Notes under the pieces: generated by a model
What the model was told of the DNA's origin: nothing
The model's input: the letters and a program-made list of their open reading frames with translations, nothing else
Database searches by the model: none
Translations under genes and position numbers: made by a program
Part shown: piece by piece, positions 7,509-14,130 of the stretch
Numbering within the stretch: the stretch's first letter is position 1
Layout of the letters: every line of letters begins with the position of its first letter
IMG/VR virus record: IMGVR_UViG_3300050821_019450
Span: 1-40,263 of that record
Reading direction: 5' to 3' (one strand)
DNA length: 40,263 nt
DNA from: a virus

Positions 7509-8252
7509 TTAATAAGCCTCCACGGCCACGGCCAGAAGGTGAGCGATTCCCGCCATGGTGTCCCCGGCATTGGTGCCGACCCTGGAGATCTGGAGCCTGA
7601 ACAACTGGTCACTGGCCAGAGTGCCTAAGTTAGCAGCCGGAACCGAGATGGAAGTGGAAGTCTCAATATTGGCTCCAGCTGAGGCGCCAGTGGCCGTCAC
7701 CTGAACCCCCCAATGGTCACTGGAAACATTGGCTCCTTCGGTCGGCTCAAAGGCCGCGCCCCACATCACGTTGCCAGTGGCCGGGACGCCGGCCCATTTT
7801 AAGATCACTTTCAGTCCAGTCGTCCAGGAGAGCCCCTGCGGGACGGTGCCGGCAAAGAAAATCGAATTGATCACCCCGTTTAAGAAATCCTGGCTAGGGA
7901 TGGCGTTAACGGTGTTAGCCGAGGCCGGGTTAACCGCCGGGGGATAGCCGGCAAAGGGGCTGAAGTCTTTTAAGGTCAAGGTTCCTCCTGTACTAGTGCC
8001 ACTCGAATCGACCGGACTGTTGGGGTTAAAGCCGCCAGGAATATCAACCGCCGGGGGACTGATCAGGCGCACCCCGTTTGCCGTCACGCTCATAGTTGAA
8101 AGGTCTAAAAGGACCCGCGAGGTGTCGGGCCAGAAGAGCTTGATCCCTTTAGCGTACTGAACCACCTGGGCACTGCCAATCGGGTGCCCGGAGTCCAGAT
8201 TGACAAAGGCCGAAATAATATCGGTCAGTGTCGAGGTGAGGGAAAGCGGCAT
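7509..8252 (-). CDS. Putative virion structural protein with jelly-roll-like C-terminus
   Basis: 247 residues. The C-terminal region (about 115-247) has regular strands ending RLQISRVGTNAGDTMAGIAH followed by LLAVAVEAY. That R-x-G-x-N-A-G-D-T-x-A-G pattern recurs in phage and prophage structural proteins of beta-sandwich type. The N-terminal half contains LSTMSVTANGVRL and a Gly/Ser-rich linker. It is adjacent to the LamG-like gene, and together they look like a two-gene appendage set. Confidence 0.55.
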   Translation of the reverse strand: MPLSLTSTLTDIISAFVNLDSGHPIGSAQVVQYAKGIKLFWPDTSRVLLDLSTMSVTANGVRLISPPAVDIPGGFNPNSPVDSSGTSTGGTLTLKDFSPFAGYPPAVNPASANTVNAIPSQDFLNGVINSIFFAGTVPQGLSWTTGLKVILKWAGVPATGNVMWGAAFEPTEGANVSSDHWGVQVTATGASAGANIETSTSISVPAANLGTLASDQLFRLQISRVGTNAGDTMAGIAHLLAVAVEAY

Positions 8253-8279
8253 GGCCTCTTGCTTGCTCTAAACAAGCGC

Positions 8280-8579
8280 TTAAACGATCCTAATCGTAAT
8301 CTCGGCCGGAGCAATCGGACGGACGGTGATAAAGAGGTCCACCACCGTCTGGTTTTCCGGCTCCCCGACCCCGGACTCCTGCCAGTTAACCTGCCAGCGG
8401 TCGGCATAAAGGCGGATAAAACGCGGGGGTTTGGAGAGATCGATCAAATCATCACTAAATGAATAAGAATTTTTAAGCAGATCGAGAATGGTGGAATCCC
8501 AAGTCAGTTCCTGAGGTGGTAATTCATCATCACCAGGGACCGTGGGATTAATTCCGGCAGTGGGGGAGTATGCGCTCAT
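8280..8579 (-). CDS. Hypothetical protein
   Basis: 99 residues, acidic at the N-terminus, with ELTWDSTILDLLKNSYSFSD then a beta segment (RFIRLYADRWQVNWQESG) and a strand pair ending AEITIRIV. It overlaps the stop of no gene, but its start overlaps the upstream 194-residue gene by four bases (ATGA). I do not recognise it. It may pair functionally with that upstream gene, which has a similar VNVHYPADGSLAIIRIEA region. Confidence 0.6.
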   Translation of the reverse strand: MSAYSPTAGINPTVPGDDELPPQELTWDSTILDLLKNSYSFSDDLIDLSKPPRFIRLYADRWQVNWQESGVGEPENQTVVDLFITVRPIAPAEITIRIV

Positions 8580-9160
8580 TGTGGTTTAGAATCCTCCCGG
8601 GCGGTCGCGTCGTCATGGGACTCCTGCTGGGCCAGTTCTTCAGGCGGCGGAGCTTGGGTAGCAGCGTCCTTATAGGCGTTATACCTCTGGTTAGCGTCAG
8701 CGGCAGCTTCGGGGGTCATCGGGTTCTGGACCCCACCCCACGCTCCCGGACGGGCTTCGATACGGATAATGGCGAGCGATCCATCGGCCGGGTAATGGAC
8801 ATTGACCTGATGGGGGCTGACCACGTCGAGGGTAGGCTCGTCGATCCCATCGGCCACGAAGTAGGCGGCCTTGATCAACTCATCAATCGTCGAAGCCCCG
8901 GTGGGAATAAAGCTTTGAGCTTCGGGGGCGCTTGCGCCCTCGCTCCTGGCCCCAGGGCCAGTGGACTTACCGGCCAGCGCGGCAGACTGACTGACTCCGG
9001 CAGTCGGGGGATTCCGCGAGCTCGAGGTGGGATGCAACTGGTCAGGATTAGCGGTCTGCTGCTCCTGCTCAGGAGGTTGCTCCGGCACAGGCTGGATAGG
9101 GTTAGCAGTGATCTGAGGGGTAGTCTCAGCCGGGGTGAACGAAGATGACGCGTCATCCAT
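8576..9160 (-). CDS. Hypothetical protein with disordered N-terminus
   Basis: 194 residues. The first 85 are low-complexity Pro/Gln/Ser/Ala. About 88-145 form a small folded core (STIDELIKAAYFVADGIDEP, then VNVHYPADGSLAIIRIEARP). The tail is acidic and Gln/Ala-rich. It lies between terminase and structural genes and overlaps the next gene by four bases. The family is unknown. Confidence 0.6.
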   Translation of the reverse strand: MDDASSSFTPAETTPQITANPIQPVPEQPPEQEQQTANPDQLHPTSSSRNPPTAGVSQSAALAGKSTGPGARSEGASAPEAQSFIPTGASTIDELIKAAYFVADGIDEPTLDVVSPHQVNVHYPADGSLAIIRIEARPGAWGGVQNPMTPEAAADANQRYNAYKDAATQAPPPEELAQQESHDDATAREDSKPQ

Positions 9161-9213
9161 GATGTCAAGCTCTAATCATCTTCAGGCCAAAATGTAAAGC
9201 TTCTTAGTGTCTC

Positions 9214-9339
9214 TTAACCCCGGGTATTTCTTTCAATCGCCAGCATGGTGAAAAGGATAGCGCTAAGAAATCCGCCCATCAGGACCACCCAGAAGGCCAC
9301 ATAGGCCAGGTCAACCTCCTCGATACGGGAAAGTTTCAC
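9214..9339 (-). CDS. 41-residue single-span membrane micro-protein
   Basis: A GTG start overlaps the terminase stop (GTGA, 9336-9339), with a G-rich SD-like stretch just upstream in the terminase end. The product begins MKLSRIEEVDLAYVAF, has one membrane helix at about 11-34 (containing VVLMGGFLSAILFTM) and a short basic end (ERNTRG). N-terminal charge and the basic tail suggest a C-in orientation. A lysis, superinfection or assembly role is possible; none is shown. Confidence 0.6.
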   Translation of the reverse strand: MKLSRIEEVDLAYVAFWVVLMGGFLSAILFTMLAIERNTRG

Positions 9340-10808
9340 TCCCCCGCCCAGCCTCCGATTTTCTTCTGGATGGCAGCGTCCCCACCGCCGCCAACCCCAC
9401 GAAAATCCTCCGGGAGCCCGTCGTAATACTGGTCCAATTGCTCGAAAGGATCATCGGTCTGTTTAACGAACTTGGCGAAAGAGGGGTTCCCGAGGGCAAA
9501 ACATCCACAGACGGCATCGGCCCGGTCGGGGGACTTAACCCCACGGGCTCGCAAGTCATCCTTGGATTCCAGCCGAACCCGGCCTTTTAAATCGTAAAAG
9601 ATTTTCCGGGTGGTCAACTGAGAAATCAGGGCCGGATCATTGAGCAGGACCAGCTCCCCCTTCTCGACCCCCCGCGAGAGCCGCATCCAGATCTCGGCTC
9701 CCTTATTATAATAGATGGCGGGGTTCCCGGCCTTGCCTCCGAAATCGAAGCGGTTTATGGGCCATCCGGCGTCGGCCAGCATGTCACACATGGGCGTCCC
9801 GAGTCCGCCGGCATCCCCCCAGATCTGGGAAGGACGAAGATGGTTTTTGCGGAACTCGATAATAAAACGGCCCACAGACGCCGTAGTATCACGCTCCCGC
9901 CAGGCGACCAGTTCAAGGAGTTTATTTCCGCTTCGGATAGCCAGAACGTTCTCGTCTCCACCGGCAGCAAAGTCACAGAAAGCACTATAGTCATGGCGGG
10001 AAATCAAGGCTCCGGGCGGGGACTCGAAATTGGCCATCAGTTTTTCGTAGGAAACGGCCATCGGGGTCGACTCATCCTCGGCCATGAACTCGCCGTAAAT
10101 AGTGCTCCTGACAAAGGGGGCGCGTTCACCGTAGGTCTCGATGACGTCGCGAATCCGTTCCGGTGAGATATGAGGGCAATCTTTCAAGCCAACTTGCTCA
10201 AGCAAAAGAAACTGTTCCCGGTGAAGGGTGAAGGCGTCGTAGAACCGCCCAGTTTTGAGGCCAGGAGAGGAGATGTAAAGAAGGACATTATAGGTGCAGC
10301 GGTCAAGAGCCTGGAAGATCTCGGGCTCTACGCTCTTAGCTTCATCAACGATCAGGAGCAAAGGGGAATGGGCGCTCTTATGGTGCCCCTCGGCCCGGCT
10401 TGGCTCATCGGTGGTAAAGGAAAGGAAAAAGCCATTGTCGTGAGTGCGGATGGTCCTGCCTAAGAACTCCCAGGCGGGGAAGCGGGCCGAATGCTTGCGG
10501 ATGGCCGGCATGATCTGGAAGTCGATCTGCTTGGCATCGGCAGAAGTGAGGATCACCCGGCCTCGGGGGAAGCGGTTGAGCCAGCGCAGAATGGCCACCC
10601 CGACCACTCGCTCGCTCTTGCCAGCGCCATTGGGAGCGGAAACCGCGATCTTGATCCGGTCGTAATGAGCAAACTTGTCAATGGCGCCTAAGATCTTGGC
10701 CTGCCAGTCGTAGAGCGGAGTCTCCAGCCCCACCTCGGCAAAAGAGAGGACGTCATCGAGAACGCGTCTAGCCATCTTTAGAGATTGGAAAGGGGACCCA
10801 CTTTCCAT
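9336..10808 (-). CDS. terL: Terminase large subunit (packaging ATPase-nuclease)
   Basis: 490 residues with both motor and nuclease domains. Walker A is SAPNGAGKS at 57-65; Walker B is LLLIVDEA with Asp155-Glu156. The RNase-H-like nuclease shows candidate acidic residues in FCDFAAGGDE (Asp279), WGDAGGLG (Asp332) and SPDRADAV (Asp428/Asp431). It drives ATP-dependent DNA translocation through the portal and cuts the concatemer. The ATG at 10808 has a GGGAG seven bases upstream and is preferred. An ATG at 10775, at the end of the upstream gene, would remove 11 residues. Confidence 0.92.
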   Translation of the reverse strand: MESGSPFQSLKMARRVLDDVLSFAEVGLETPLYDWQAKILGAIDKFAHYDRIKIAVSAPNGAGKSERVVGVAILRWLNRFPRGRVILTSADAKQIDFQIMPAIRKHSARFPAWEFLGRTIRTHDNGFFLSFTTDEPSRAEGHHKSAHSPLLLIVDEAKSVEPEIFQALDRCTYNVLLYISSPGLKTGRFYDAFTLHREQFLLLEQVGLKDCPHISPERIRDVIETYGERAPFVRSTIYGEFMAEDESTPMAVSYEKLMANFESPPGALISRHDYSAFCDFAAGGDENVLAIRSGNKLLELVAWRERDTTASVGRFIIEFRKNHLRPSQIWGDAGGLGTPMCDMLADAGWPINRFDFGGKAGNPAIYYNKGAEIWMRLSRGVEKGELVLLNDPALISQLTTRKIFYDLKGRVRLESKDDLRARGVKSPDRADAVCGCFALGNPSFAKFVKQTDDPFEQLDQYYDGLPEDFRGVGGGGDAAIQKKIGGWAGE

Positions 10809-10995
10809 TGGCGAACTCCCGGACTACCCCGTCCTCGCCCAGAGCATAGATCAGGATGACCTCGGAGCCAATCCGGCCATCGGGGCCCCGGGCGGACTGG
10901 TCAAAGAAGTTCAAAACCTGGAAATCAGTGACCTTGATGGTCGCCTTGACCCCGTTTCTTTCCGGGGGATGAGGAGGGGGAAGAGTTCTTTTCAC
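10768..10995 (-). CDS. Small hypothetical protein between terminase genes
   Basis: 75 residues: a Pro-rich start, then an all-beta core (VKATIKVTDFQVLNFF, then IGSEVILIYALGEDGVVREF) and a final KWVPFPISKDG. It lies three bases after the small-terminase stop and overlaps the large terminase start by 41 bases. I recognise no family. Conserved placement between terminase genes may mean a role in packaging. Confidence 0.6.
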   Translation of the reverse strand: MKRTLPPPHPPERNGVKATIKVTDFQVLNFFDQSARGPDGRIGSEVILIYALGEDGVVREFANGKWVPFPISKDG

Positions 10996-10998
10996 GCC

Positions 10999-11940
10999 TT
11001 AAATCCCAGCCATAGCCTTTACCACCCGGGGTCTCAAGACAATCTTGGGGGGCACCCTTTTCTTGCGGGTTTTGCCCGGCAGCGGCGGGGCGGCCTTCTT
11101 CAGAATCTTCTTTTTTTCCCTTAATTCCGCCTCCAGGGCAGCCTGGCGCTCCCGAATTTCCCTTTTAGAGGGGAGCAATTCGCCCAAAGGGCCGTATTTC
11201 CGGCCCGGGCCAGGCCCTTTGGGGTGGGAAAAGGAGGGATTTTCCGGGCTAAAATCGTTGTCAATACCCTCTGGGGGTATAGATCCATAATTTCTAGAAT
11301 TTTCTACAGAATTTTTTTCTGTAATTTTGGGCTCATTTTTCTCAAAATTTTGGGAATTTGGGGAGAGATTGGGAGCGATATCCTCCCCCGCGCAACTAGG
11401 GGTACCCCCGCCAGAGGCCGGGGGCGTCTTCCTAACAACAGAACTTTTCAACGTTGTTTCGTTCGTGTTGTGATTAGGATCTCCCGGTTCAGAGCTAACA
11501 AGTTCTTCTACCAGTTTAGCTTGTCTGTTAGCAGGTGGAGTTAACCTGCTTAACGCATCATTTAAGACGCTGTTACGGGCTTTCAAGCCTTCGGCCTGTT
11601 CGGCCGTGATGATCAAAGTATTGTTAGTGGTGTTGGCGGTCGAATTGAGTTGCAGCTGAATTTCCGGTTTACTAAGCTGTCCGGGGTATTTTCGCTCTAA
11701 CATCCAAGCCGCACCTTGCCATCCGGGTAAGCCTCGATAGATCTTTTGCCGAAATGGTTTTTCCATCTCCAAAGCCATTTCTTCGACTTCCGCCCAAATT
11801 GGCGTACCCCGAATTTTGAGCAAAGTATTTCGGGAGATTCCCCCTAAATAAGCCGCTTGTTCTGCGGTATAAGCCAAAAATAACGCTTCCGCGATCTTCT
11901 TTAACGTAGAACTGGACAACTGTGTCTGCTTCGCTGGCAA
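10999..11940 (-). CDS. terS: Terminase small subunit-like DNA-binding protein
   Basis: 313 residues. The N-terminal 100 contain a helix-turn-helix (EQAAYLGGISRNTLLKIRGT) and the WQGAAWMLERKYPGQL motif common in small terminases. Residues 105-145 may form the oligomerising helices. About 150-245 is Asn/Ser/Pro-rich and disordered, and the C-terminus is strongly basic (LREKKKILKKAAPPLPGKTR). The start is TTG with AAGGAG nine bases upstream. It should recognise the packaging site and load the large subunit. The assignment rests on the N-terminal motif plus gene order. Confidence 0.72.
   Translation of the reverse strand: MPAKQTQLSSSTLKKIAEALFLAYTAEQAAYLGGISRNTLLKIRGTPIWAEVEEMALEMEKPFRQKIYRGLPGWQGAAWMLERKYPGQLSKPEIQLQLNSTANTTNNTLIITAEQAEGLKARNSVLNDALSRLTPPANRQAKLVEELVSSEPGDPNHNTNETTLKSSVVRKTPPASGGGTPSCAGEDIAPNLSPNSQNFEKNEPKITEKNSVENSRNYGSIPPEGIDNDFSPENPSFSHPKGPGPGRKYGPLGELLPSKREIRERQAALEAELREKKKILKKAAPPLPGKTRKKRVPPKIVLRPRVVKAMAGI
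11280..11400. other. AT-rich, palindrome-rich island inside terS
   Basis: A stretch coding for the disordered Asn/Ser-rich part of the small terminase is far richer in A and T than its surroundings. It contains a TACAGAA/TTCTGTA hairpin (11305-11311 and 11317-11323) and a CAAAATTTTG palindrome. Packaging sites often lie within terS, so this is a candidate pac region; an unwinding element is the alternative. Confidence 0.35.
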
Positions 11941-11979
11941 CGACTTAGGCTCCTTCCTTAAAATACTGCAAAAACAAAT

Positions 11980-12004
11980 CTTGAAAAAACTTTACTTTTT
12001 CAAG
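11980..12004. promoter_or_regulatory. Operator-like inverted repeat in the divergent region
   Basis: Perfect 9-bp arms CTTGAAAAA (11980-11988) and TTTTTCAAG (11996-12004) are separated by 7 bp, centred between the divergent late and early operons. The right arm overlaps the candidate early -35 box, a good place for a repressor or activator site. Confidence 0.5.
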
Positions 12005-12020
12005 TTTGATCCGTTATACT
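11991..12020 (+). promoter_or_regulatory. Candidate sigma70-type early promoter
   Basis: TTTACT at 11991-11996 and TATACT at 12015-12020 are separated by 18 bp, about 50 bp before the first early gene. The -10 box is one mismatch from consensus and the -35 box two. It is the best promoter-like pair in the divergent gap. I found no comparable pair for the leftward terminase operon. Confidence 0.45.
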
Positions 12021-12070
12021 TTAGGTGTCGGGCAAACCGACCATTTGAACAAAAAAGCTAAAAGGAAGCA

Positions 12071-12265
12071 ATGAAAAACGTAATTCAGATTAAAACACAA
12101 GATAACGGGTCAATCGTTGCCAAGGTTTATTCCCGGGGGAACGTTTACGCGATCAGGTACGCTGAGGGAAGCGAAGTAACTGAAGCTGAAATTCGCAAGG
12201 TGTGGAAGGAGGAGCGACGCGCGTTTCGCCCTTTCGATGAATCTCTCAATTCATTCTGCCAATAG
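12071..12265 (+). CDS. First early gene, small hypothetical protein
   Basis: 64 residues, starting MKNVIQIKTQDNGSIVAKVY, with a basic/aromatic middle and an ERRAFRPFDESLNSF end. It has a good SD (AAGGAAG) and is the first gene rightward of the divergent promoter region, so it is probably expressed immediately. No family is recognised. Early phage genes of this size often modify host functions. Confidence 0.65.
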   Translation: MKNVIQIKTQDNGSIVAKVYSRGNVYAIRYAEGSEVTEAEIRKVWKEERRAFRPFDESLNSFCQ

Positions 12266-12271
12266 TTCGAA

Positions 12272-12287
12272 ACGCGCTTTTGCGCGT
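12272..12287 (+). terminator. Weak terminator-like hairpin
   Basis: ACGCGC and GCGCGT arms with a TTTT loop follow the first early gene, then CTTCTT instead of a clean T-run. It could be an attenuator or RNA-stability element between the first and second early genes. Confidence 0.3.
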
Positions 12288-12339
12288 CTTCTTGCAGTGA
12301 ATCTGCAACTGAAGAGAACAAGCAACACCTAAGGAAAAT

Positions 12340-13062
12340 ATGCAATCATTACTCAAATTCGGCCGCGCGAACGACAAGCTTAAAAAGCTTGAAGCACGGC
12401 TCGGAAAGAGACTCTACACCATATCGCTTAAAGCGGGCTATTCCTGCCCTGGAGCAAATTTGTGCTTCGCCAAATATGATGCCAAGGCAAATACTGTAAT
12501 CGATGGCGAGCGCGCGGAATTCCGCTGTTTTGCTGCCAGTCTTGAAGCTGTCTTCAAAGGTTTCGAAGCCAATAATCAGCACAATTTCGATTTGCTCAAA
12601 GGGGCGAAGACAGAACAAGCAATGTTTGAATTGATCGTCGAGTCAATTCGTACGCTGAAATCCCCTGGCATCATTCGCGTGCATGTCAGTGGGGACTATT
12701 TCAACAAGACGTATTTTTACGCTTGGATGCGAGCAGCTGCGGTGTTTCCTGAAATCAACTTCTACAGCTACACCAAAAGCATTCACATTTTAAATGAGTG
12801 CGTTGAGTCAATTCCTTCGAATTTCTCGATCACCTGCAGTGAAGGGGGAAAATTCGATCACTTAATCTCTGATCGGTTCAAGACGGCCAAAGTCGTTTTC
12901 TCAGTTGAGGCCGCTGCGGTGCTTGGAATGGAAATCGACCACGATGACTACCACGCTGCAGTCGGGAAAGAATCGTTCGCCCTTTTGCTTCACGGCTCCC
13001 AGAAAGGCGGGACCGAAGCTTCACGGGCTTGGCAGATCAACAAACAACTCAAATTCGCCTAA
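12340..13062 (+). CDS. GP88-family phage protein
   Basis: 240 residues. It has the hallmarks of the phage GP88 family named after mycobacteriophage gene 88: an early GYSCPGANLCFAK cysteine motif, then IIRVHVSGDYFNKTYFYAWM, then INFYSYTKSIHILNE, then an SITCSEGG segment, and a C-terminal SFALLLHGSQKGGTEASRAW. The family's biochemical role is not established to my knowledge. The cysteines suggest metal or cofactor binding (inference). The SD is AAGGAAAAT. Its place in the first early operon suggests a takeover function. Confidence 0.75.
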   Translation: MQSLLKFGRANDKLKKLEARLGKRLYTISLKAGYSCPGANLCFAKYDAKANTVIDGERAEFRCFAASLEAVFKGFEANNQHNFDLLKGAKTEQAMFELIVESIRTLKSPGIIRVHVSGDYFNKTYFYAWMRAAAVFPEINFYSYTKSIHILNECVESIPSNFSITCSEGGKFDHLISDRFKTAKVVFSVEAAAVLGMEIDHDDYHAAVGKESFALLLHGSQKGGTEASRAWQINKQLKFA

Positions 13063-13077
13063 AAGAAAAAAACCAAT

Positions 13078-13236
13078 ATGCAAATCAACATCTCTGAAAC
13101 AATGCGCGAATGCCTACAGAAATGCGCGGAATTCGCCATCTCAAAAAACGCCTGGATCTCCTCCATTGACTACGCGGGGGATGAGGAAATCACCATGGAA
13201 GAGGCCCTCGAATTCTTGAAGGAGGTGAAGGAATGA
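13078..13236 (+). CDS. 52-residue hypothetical protein
   Basis: Acidic and mostly helical, starting MQINISETMRECLQKCAEFA and ending EALEFLKEVKE. It is preceded by an A-rich leader (AAGAAAAAAACCAAT) rather than an SD, and its stop overlaps the next start (ATGA). The two cysteines near the N-terminus are CLQKC. No family is recognised. Confidence 0.65.
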   Translation: MQINISETMRECLQKCAEFAISKNAWISSIDYAGDEEITMEEALEFLKEVKE

Positions 13237-13499
13237 TTCATCACCTTTTCTTTTTCGTGACCACACTAGCCCTGGATCTTGCCCTCTCCTTTGGGCCACT
13301 GGTGCTCGGACTCTACGCTTTCGGAAAACTCAATGAGTGCTTCTGGGAAAATGGCCAGGTCAAATTCAGCCTCAAACCCTTCCTTCTCATGCTCGTCGGC
13401 ATTGCCCTACTAGTGGCCATCTTACCGGAAGCGCGAGGAGAATGGGACCGCATGCACAAACTCGAGGCCGAAAATCCCGATCCAGGGGACAGATTCTAA
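13233..13499 (+). CDS. Two-span membrane protein
   Basis: 88 residues with membrane segments at about 4-30 (LFFFVTTLALDLALSFGPLV) and 48-66 (FLLMLVGIALLVAILPE). A charged loop lies between them and an acidic soluble tail follows. It is translationally coupled on both sides by ATGA and TAATG overlaps. It may act at the inner membrane, for example in superinfection exclusion, but nothing identifies the function. Confidence 0.65.
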   Translation: MIHHLFFFVTTLALDLALSFGPLVLGLYAFGKLNECFWENGQVKFSLKPFLLMLVGIALLVAILPEARGEWDRMHKLEAENPDPGDRF

Positions 13500-13948
13500 T
13501 GGCCCACAGACGCACAGGGCGCCCCGTAGGGCGTCCTTCCAACCAGGAGAAGGCAGAAAGGGCTGCTCTGGCCAAAGAGAAGGCCAGAGAGGCTAATCCG
13601 CTCTCCCGCTTGCCCAAATACGGGCCCCCAGTCCCCAAAGGGCTGGGCTGGGGAGGACGGCGGGCTGGAGCGGGGAGAAAAAGAAAAGAAGGGAGAAAAA
13701 TGGCCATGGTTCTTTTAAACCGTGACTTGGAATCCAAACTGTCGGCCCTGCCAGCAAACACTCGCTCCGAATATTTACGCCAAGCTATCGACCTGATGGT
13801 GACGATTTCCCCTCCTGAGAAATTTGTCCTGAAAAACGAACCAATGGCTGAAGGGGAAAATGAGGCTCCGGAAAAATCCAAGATAATTCAAGTTTCCCTC
13901 GAAGAAAGGCCCCCGCCAGGGGAATTAAATGCCATCGGGTCGCCGTAA
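13499..13948 (+). CDS. Basic ribbon-helix-helix-like DNA-binding protein
   Basis: 149 residues. The N-terminus is very basic with AT-hook-like repeats (GRPVGRPS, then GGRRAGAGRKRK). About 68-100 reads MAMVLLNRDLESKLSALPAN then TRSEYLRQAIDLMV, which matches the strand-helix-helix of Arc/CopG-type repressors. The C-terminal 45 residues look flexible. It starts at the TAATG overlap at 13499; upstream codons in this frame overlap the membrane protein. It is probably an early regulator or nucleoid-type binder. Confidence 0.6.
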   Translation: MAHRRTGRPVGRPSNQEKAERAALAKEKAREANPLSRLPKYGPPVPKGLGWGGRRAGAGRKRKEGRKMAMVLLNRDLESKLSALPANTRSEYLRQAIDLMVTISPPEKFVLKNEPMAEGENEAPEKSKIIQVSLEERPPPGELNAIGSP

Positions 13949-13962
13949 TCGGGCGCCATCGG

Positions 13963-13983
13963 GCACCGTCATCATGACGGTGC
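13963..13983 (+). terminator. Palindrome with terminator features
   Basis: GCACCGTCAT and ATGACGGTGC flank a central C, and the hairpin is followed by TTTT on the plus strand. It lies 15 bp after the ribbon-helix-helix gene. It can fold as a terminator for the first early operon, and is also one of the outer elements of the symmetric repeat region that follows. Confidence 0.5.
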
Positions 13984-14122
13984 TTTTCCCTCGTATGACG
14001 GTAAAACCTGCCTTTTTCAACCTTCTCTATACTTCCCCCTTCACCTGCAAAGAGAAAAAAAGGCAGTTTTACCGTCATCCATAGGAGAAAGTACCGTCAT
14101 GGGCACCGTCATGATGACGGTG
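13963..14122. repeat. Symmetric array of ACCGTCAT boxes between convergent genes
   Basis: Seven copies of ACCGTCAT/ATGACGGT lie in 160 bp. Two 19-21 bp palindromes form the outside (13963-13983 and 14104-14122). Inside, 22-23 bp inverted arms (13995-14017 and 14057-14078) pair with only one unpaired base. A single extra box sits at 14093-14100. The whole block is non-coding, between the end of the plus-strand gene at 13948 and the end of the minus-strand helicase. It may be a replication origin, a regulator binding array or a two-way terminator. Confidence 0.8.
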
Positions 14123-14130
14123 TGGCAGCG

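Noticed and set aside
13785-14078. Minus-strand frame across the ACCGTCAT repeats
   Set aside because: It runs antisense to the ribbon-helix-helix gene and through inverted repeats, and the product has no plausible features.
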